This document shows positions 61,375 to 64,000 of a stretch of 64,000 nucleotides of DNA, piece by piece. Origin of the DNA: Paulinella micropora. Lineage: Eukaryota > Cercozoa > Imbricatea > Euglyphida. The notes beneath the pieces were generated by a model. It did not search any database. It was not told where the DNA came from and saw only the letters and a list, made by a program, of their open reading frames with translations. Within the stretch, counting starts at the first letter, position 1. Each line of letters opens with the position of its first letter. The stretch is from NCBI GenBank assembly GCA_009731375.1, contig BJOX01000114.1:680721-744720 (forward strand), in the 5' to 3' direction. The translations under genes were made by a program, and so were the position numbers.

Positions 61375-61801
61375 GTGGTAGCCCGAGTTGGCGCCAGAAG
61401 TGCTGGAGCAAAGGAGGCGACGGGGCGAAGACTGGGATGATGCTCCATTCCCGGAGGAGCTTGCCGAATGGGGCGTTGATGTCCCGTCGGGCTGGGGCTG
61501 TTGGACGGGAGCGTCATCTTGTTCCGACTCTTTGTCGTCCTCGTCGTCGTCTTCTTTTTCTTCATTCTCGAGGGCCGATCGCTCTGCCTCCTCCCGTTCT
61601 CGTGCTCGTTCTCGTTCTTCTGCTCCCTCTTCCTCTTCAAGTTCGGTGGCTTAGCGTTTTACTTCTGCTGCCGCTCTTGTTTCTGCATCTTCATCAGCCT
61701 TGGCTTCCGTCGCAGTAGGCATTGTTGCAGGTGCAGAGCCTTCCGGGATGGATGCCAACGTGCTGGTACTTGAGCTGGATGAAGCTGGCGCAGGTCTCGG
61801 T

Positions 61802-62868
61802 GTCACGCGTGCAAGTGTCAGCGGGTGACCAAGGAGGGCCGTAGCGGGTGAAGTAGTCGGGTTAAGCGCCGAGCTTGAAGTGAACAAGTCGATGTCGTAG
61901 GGTTGTTCGACAGGTACTGGGTGTAGACTTCAGCATCTATCCAATCGGGATTACGAAGGTCTAAGCTAGCTTGAGGTGCAATGGGGACCTGAGGTAGCGA
62001 TGTAGCCTTGTCCTTATGATTCTTTCGTAAAATGTCTCGTTCATCACCCACATAACTGGTCAATAAATCGTAAATAAATTGGACAGTTTGAGTGCAGGAG
62101 AGGTTTGCATGAAGGCGAGTAGTCTTTCCAGCCTTGATTTCCTCCTGAAATTTCTTGTCGGTGCGTAGAGTATCCGGATGAGAACCCAGGATGGGGTAGC
62201 CTCCGGGTCCAAGCAGCGTCGCTTGTGTTTGTTGTACTTCGAAACTGGGTCGTCGTATCGCGACTGGTTCCACATGTGGGCGTACCAGGAGCAAGTCAGA
62301 ACGCAGAGCAGTAGCTGAAGAGGGCGGTGTGCAGTGGAGTAGGTGTTCTCCACTCTGTAGGTAGGGGGTGACCCTAGAACGACAAAACCAAACACATACT
62401 GTGTTGGTTGACTGCATAGTGTGTATGAGGGCAGAGGAGGGACACAAAAATGCAACGGCAGGTGAATCTGTCGAAACATATGTGTTTTTGGTTACGTCTG
62501 TCTTAATACGTTGTTGTATAGCCACTCCTGAAGGAGAGGATCCGAGGCTTTCCAAATCGATCTGTGGACAGAACACACCAACGCTGTGTGTGTAGTTTTC
62601 ACTTGGAAGGAAAAAATTCGAATTGTGAGTTTGTATTAGAACTCTTCAAGTATGCAGATACAACGAACTCTTAATAAGAACACTATGGCTGCATTGAGTC
62701 CTGACTCTATGGGAGCAGGTGAAATACCAGTAAGTAGTAGAGAGGTCACTTCGTTTATTTACGTAATTTCGAACTCCGAAGTTTGCAGTCTTGGGTGCAA
62801 CGTACGATCAAGTGTACTAGAACGTAGATTGTGAGGTCTCCAGTTCTCAAACGGATAGTCACATATGT
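61802..62868 (-). mobile_element. Gag-bearing repeat, copy 2
   Basis: This copy aligns with 53360-54720 and lacks about 290 bases of it. Minus frames read FCPQIDLESLGSSPSGVAI, then TRLHANLSCTQTVQFIYDLL and YVGDERDILRKNHKDK. It sits directly upstream of the Gag-like ORF at 60424-61374, which suggests that it is the leader and start of that element. Confidence 0.55.
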
Positions 62869-64000
62869 AGGTTCTAGTGGTCGTTAGAGCCCCCATCAAC
62901 TTCAAAGCAGGTAAACTCATTCAATATTCAAGATTTTGAAGTGCTGTTTGCACAGAATTCAATGTTTTTATTGGGAATGGTCTGCCGGAGGTTTAGTTTT
63001 TCAGTGTATTAAAGGTATTGCTGTGTTCCAGAGTATGTTCTGAATTTTGACAAACTAGTTTTCGACCTATGTTTTCCTAGTTTTCATTTTCCACCGTACT
63101 CCTCTACAAAAACCCTTAAGCAGGATTACTCAACATAATATGTGAATTCATTTATGCACTTGTGCGTAAAAATGAGTGCAGAGTGCATCATGCAAACATC
63201 ATTTTTCAGTTAAAAACACCATACTTGCTATGTCCTGAAAAGTGAAAATTGCAGTCGAAAATAAGGATTTCAAGAACGCGGCAGACCAATTTTTCTGATG
63301 ATACTTGTGTCATGCTTGCTTTTGCTTGAAACGATGTGGTTTGAACACTTAGCTGCTTTGGTGTACTTGACCTCCGACATGATTTTGGTGGCGCCGGCCC
63401 GTGAATTTCTGTGGCAATATTTGACAAGACCATGCCAATTCCCGGAGAGGAAACCAGAAAAATTTCCAAAAAATATTTGACCAAACAGGCCTATCGACAT
63501 ACGTAGCCTTTGAAGTGAAGGCCGCACTAGACTTTTTATTTGACGGTTTTTGCGGGGTCGAGATTGGTAAAAGTCATGTCTAGAGAGGGTTTTGTGTTTT
63601 TTTTCTGTGTATTTCTCATGTATACTTTCACGTCCCGTGGTCTTGTACAGTCTTTCCAAACGTTGTGCCCATGCTGTCTGCAAAATGGTGTGTTGTAAAC
63701 TTATCTGTAGCATGTGTCGTTCTTTCTTCCCTGAAGCACTTTTTTGCACCTGTCTTGTATCACTCCTATATGTGTTGTGTGTGCTTTTCTGGGAATGTAA
63801 TGTGCTGAATCTATTCACAATCACATGGTCTTTGTTTTGCATATGTTCAACTACTGCTCCTTTCTTTGTAACCCTGCTGTTGGTGATCTGTTCTGGGCTG
63901 CAGACAGGCTAAAAAAATCATGAGTGAAATCTTTAGAGATTTTCAATTTTTTTCTGCACTTTCTGTACAAAATGCTTTTATTAAATATTCTCTTTGATTT
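62869..64000. other. AT-rich end of window, no gene supported
   Basis: A 190-codon minus frame (63842-63270) exists but its composition is not convincing and no motif is recognised. No repeats from the rest of the window were seen here. Confidence 0.3.

Noticed and set aside
63270-63842. 190-codon minus ORF at the right end
   Set aside because: Basic, His/Ser-rich composition without motif, in AT-rich DNA. No splice or neighbour evidence.

Overview
The window reads as a eukaryotic (protist- or alga-like) nuclear scaffold, or an assembly of one, that has taken in several kinds of mobile and viral DNA. The evidence for a eukaryotic host is a short-chain dehydrogenase gene cut by about 14 GT-AG introns (45.3-47.1 kb), a second spliced gene (57.3-59.6 kb), a LINE, several LTR-retrotransposon remnants and abundant microsatellites. 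I cannot name the species. Runs of N (eight of 10 bases, one of 57, one of 210) and sharp composition changes mean that some junctions could be assembly joins.

Layout. 1-17.5 kb: minus-strand LTR-retrotransposon remains. There is a Copia-like Gag with a CCHC knuckle (0.8-3.3 kb), a second Gag with a CCCH finger (3.6-5.0 kb), and a long decayed Ty3/gypsy-type element (5.7-17.5 kb) carrying Gag, protease, RT, RNase H, integrase and an extra third ORF with two hydrophobic segments. 17.6-24.1 kb: (TTA)n tracts, a cluster of DNA hairpins, and a LINE with one open 1702-codon ORF (EEP endonuclease, RT, zf-RVT). 24.4-24.8 kb: an LTR-like repeat whose diverged sister lies at 52.2-52.6 kb.

25.1-48.6 kb: an island resembling nucleocytoplasmic giant-virus DNA. 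It holds a PARP-like fragment, a PD-(D/E)XK-type nuclease, a CoiA-like nuclease, a glycine-rich fibre domain, a Sel1-repeat protein, a divergent protein kinase, a possibly myristoylated protein, an NHL beta-propeller pseudogene and a NADAR protein. These are embedded in more than 25 copies of short imperfect palindromes and in larger MITE-like composite repeats. Recurrent poly-G/GGCGCC/poly-C palindromes coincide with most of the gaps. The intron-rich dehydrogenase gene sits inside this island, between copies of the island's own repeats.

48.6-52.2 kb: an AT-rich remnant resembling a Polinton-like virus or virophage. It has a broken packaging ATPase, a small intact conserved-looking protein, a broken tail-fibre-like protein ending in an S74 endosialidase-type chaperone domain, and a Cys-rich secreted ORF. 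53.3-54.7 and 61.8-62.9 kb are two copies of one Gag-bearing repeat. 55-57 kb and 62.9-64 kb are AT-rich with no gene seen.

If the joins are real, the picture is an endogenous giant virus together with a Polinton-like virus remnant, both decaying (frameshifts, stops, repeat insertions) inside a retroelement-rich chromosome. Intact genes within the island (kinase, NADAR, CoiA-like, Sel1, 36.1 kb protein) show that decay is incomplete.
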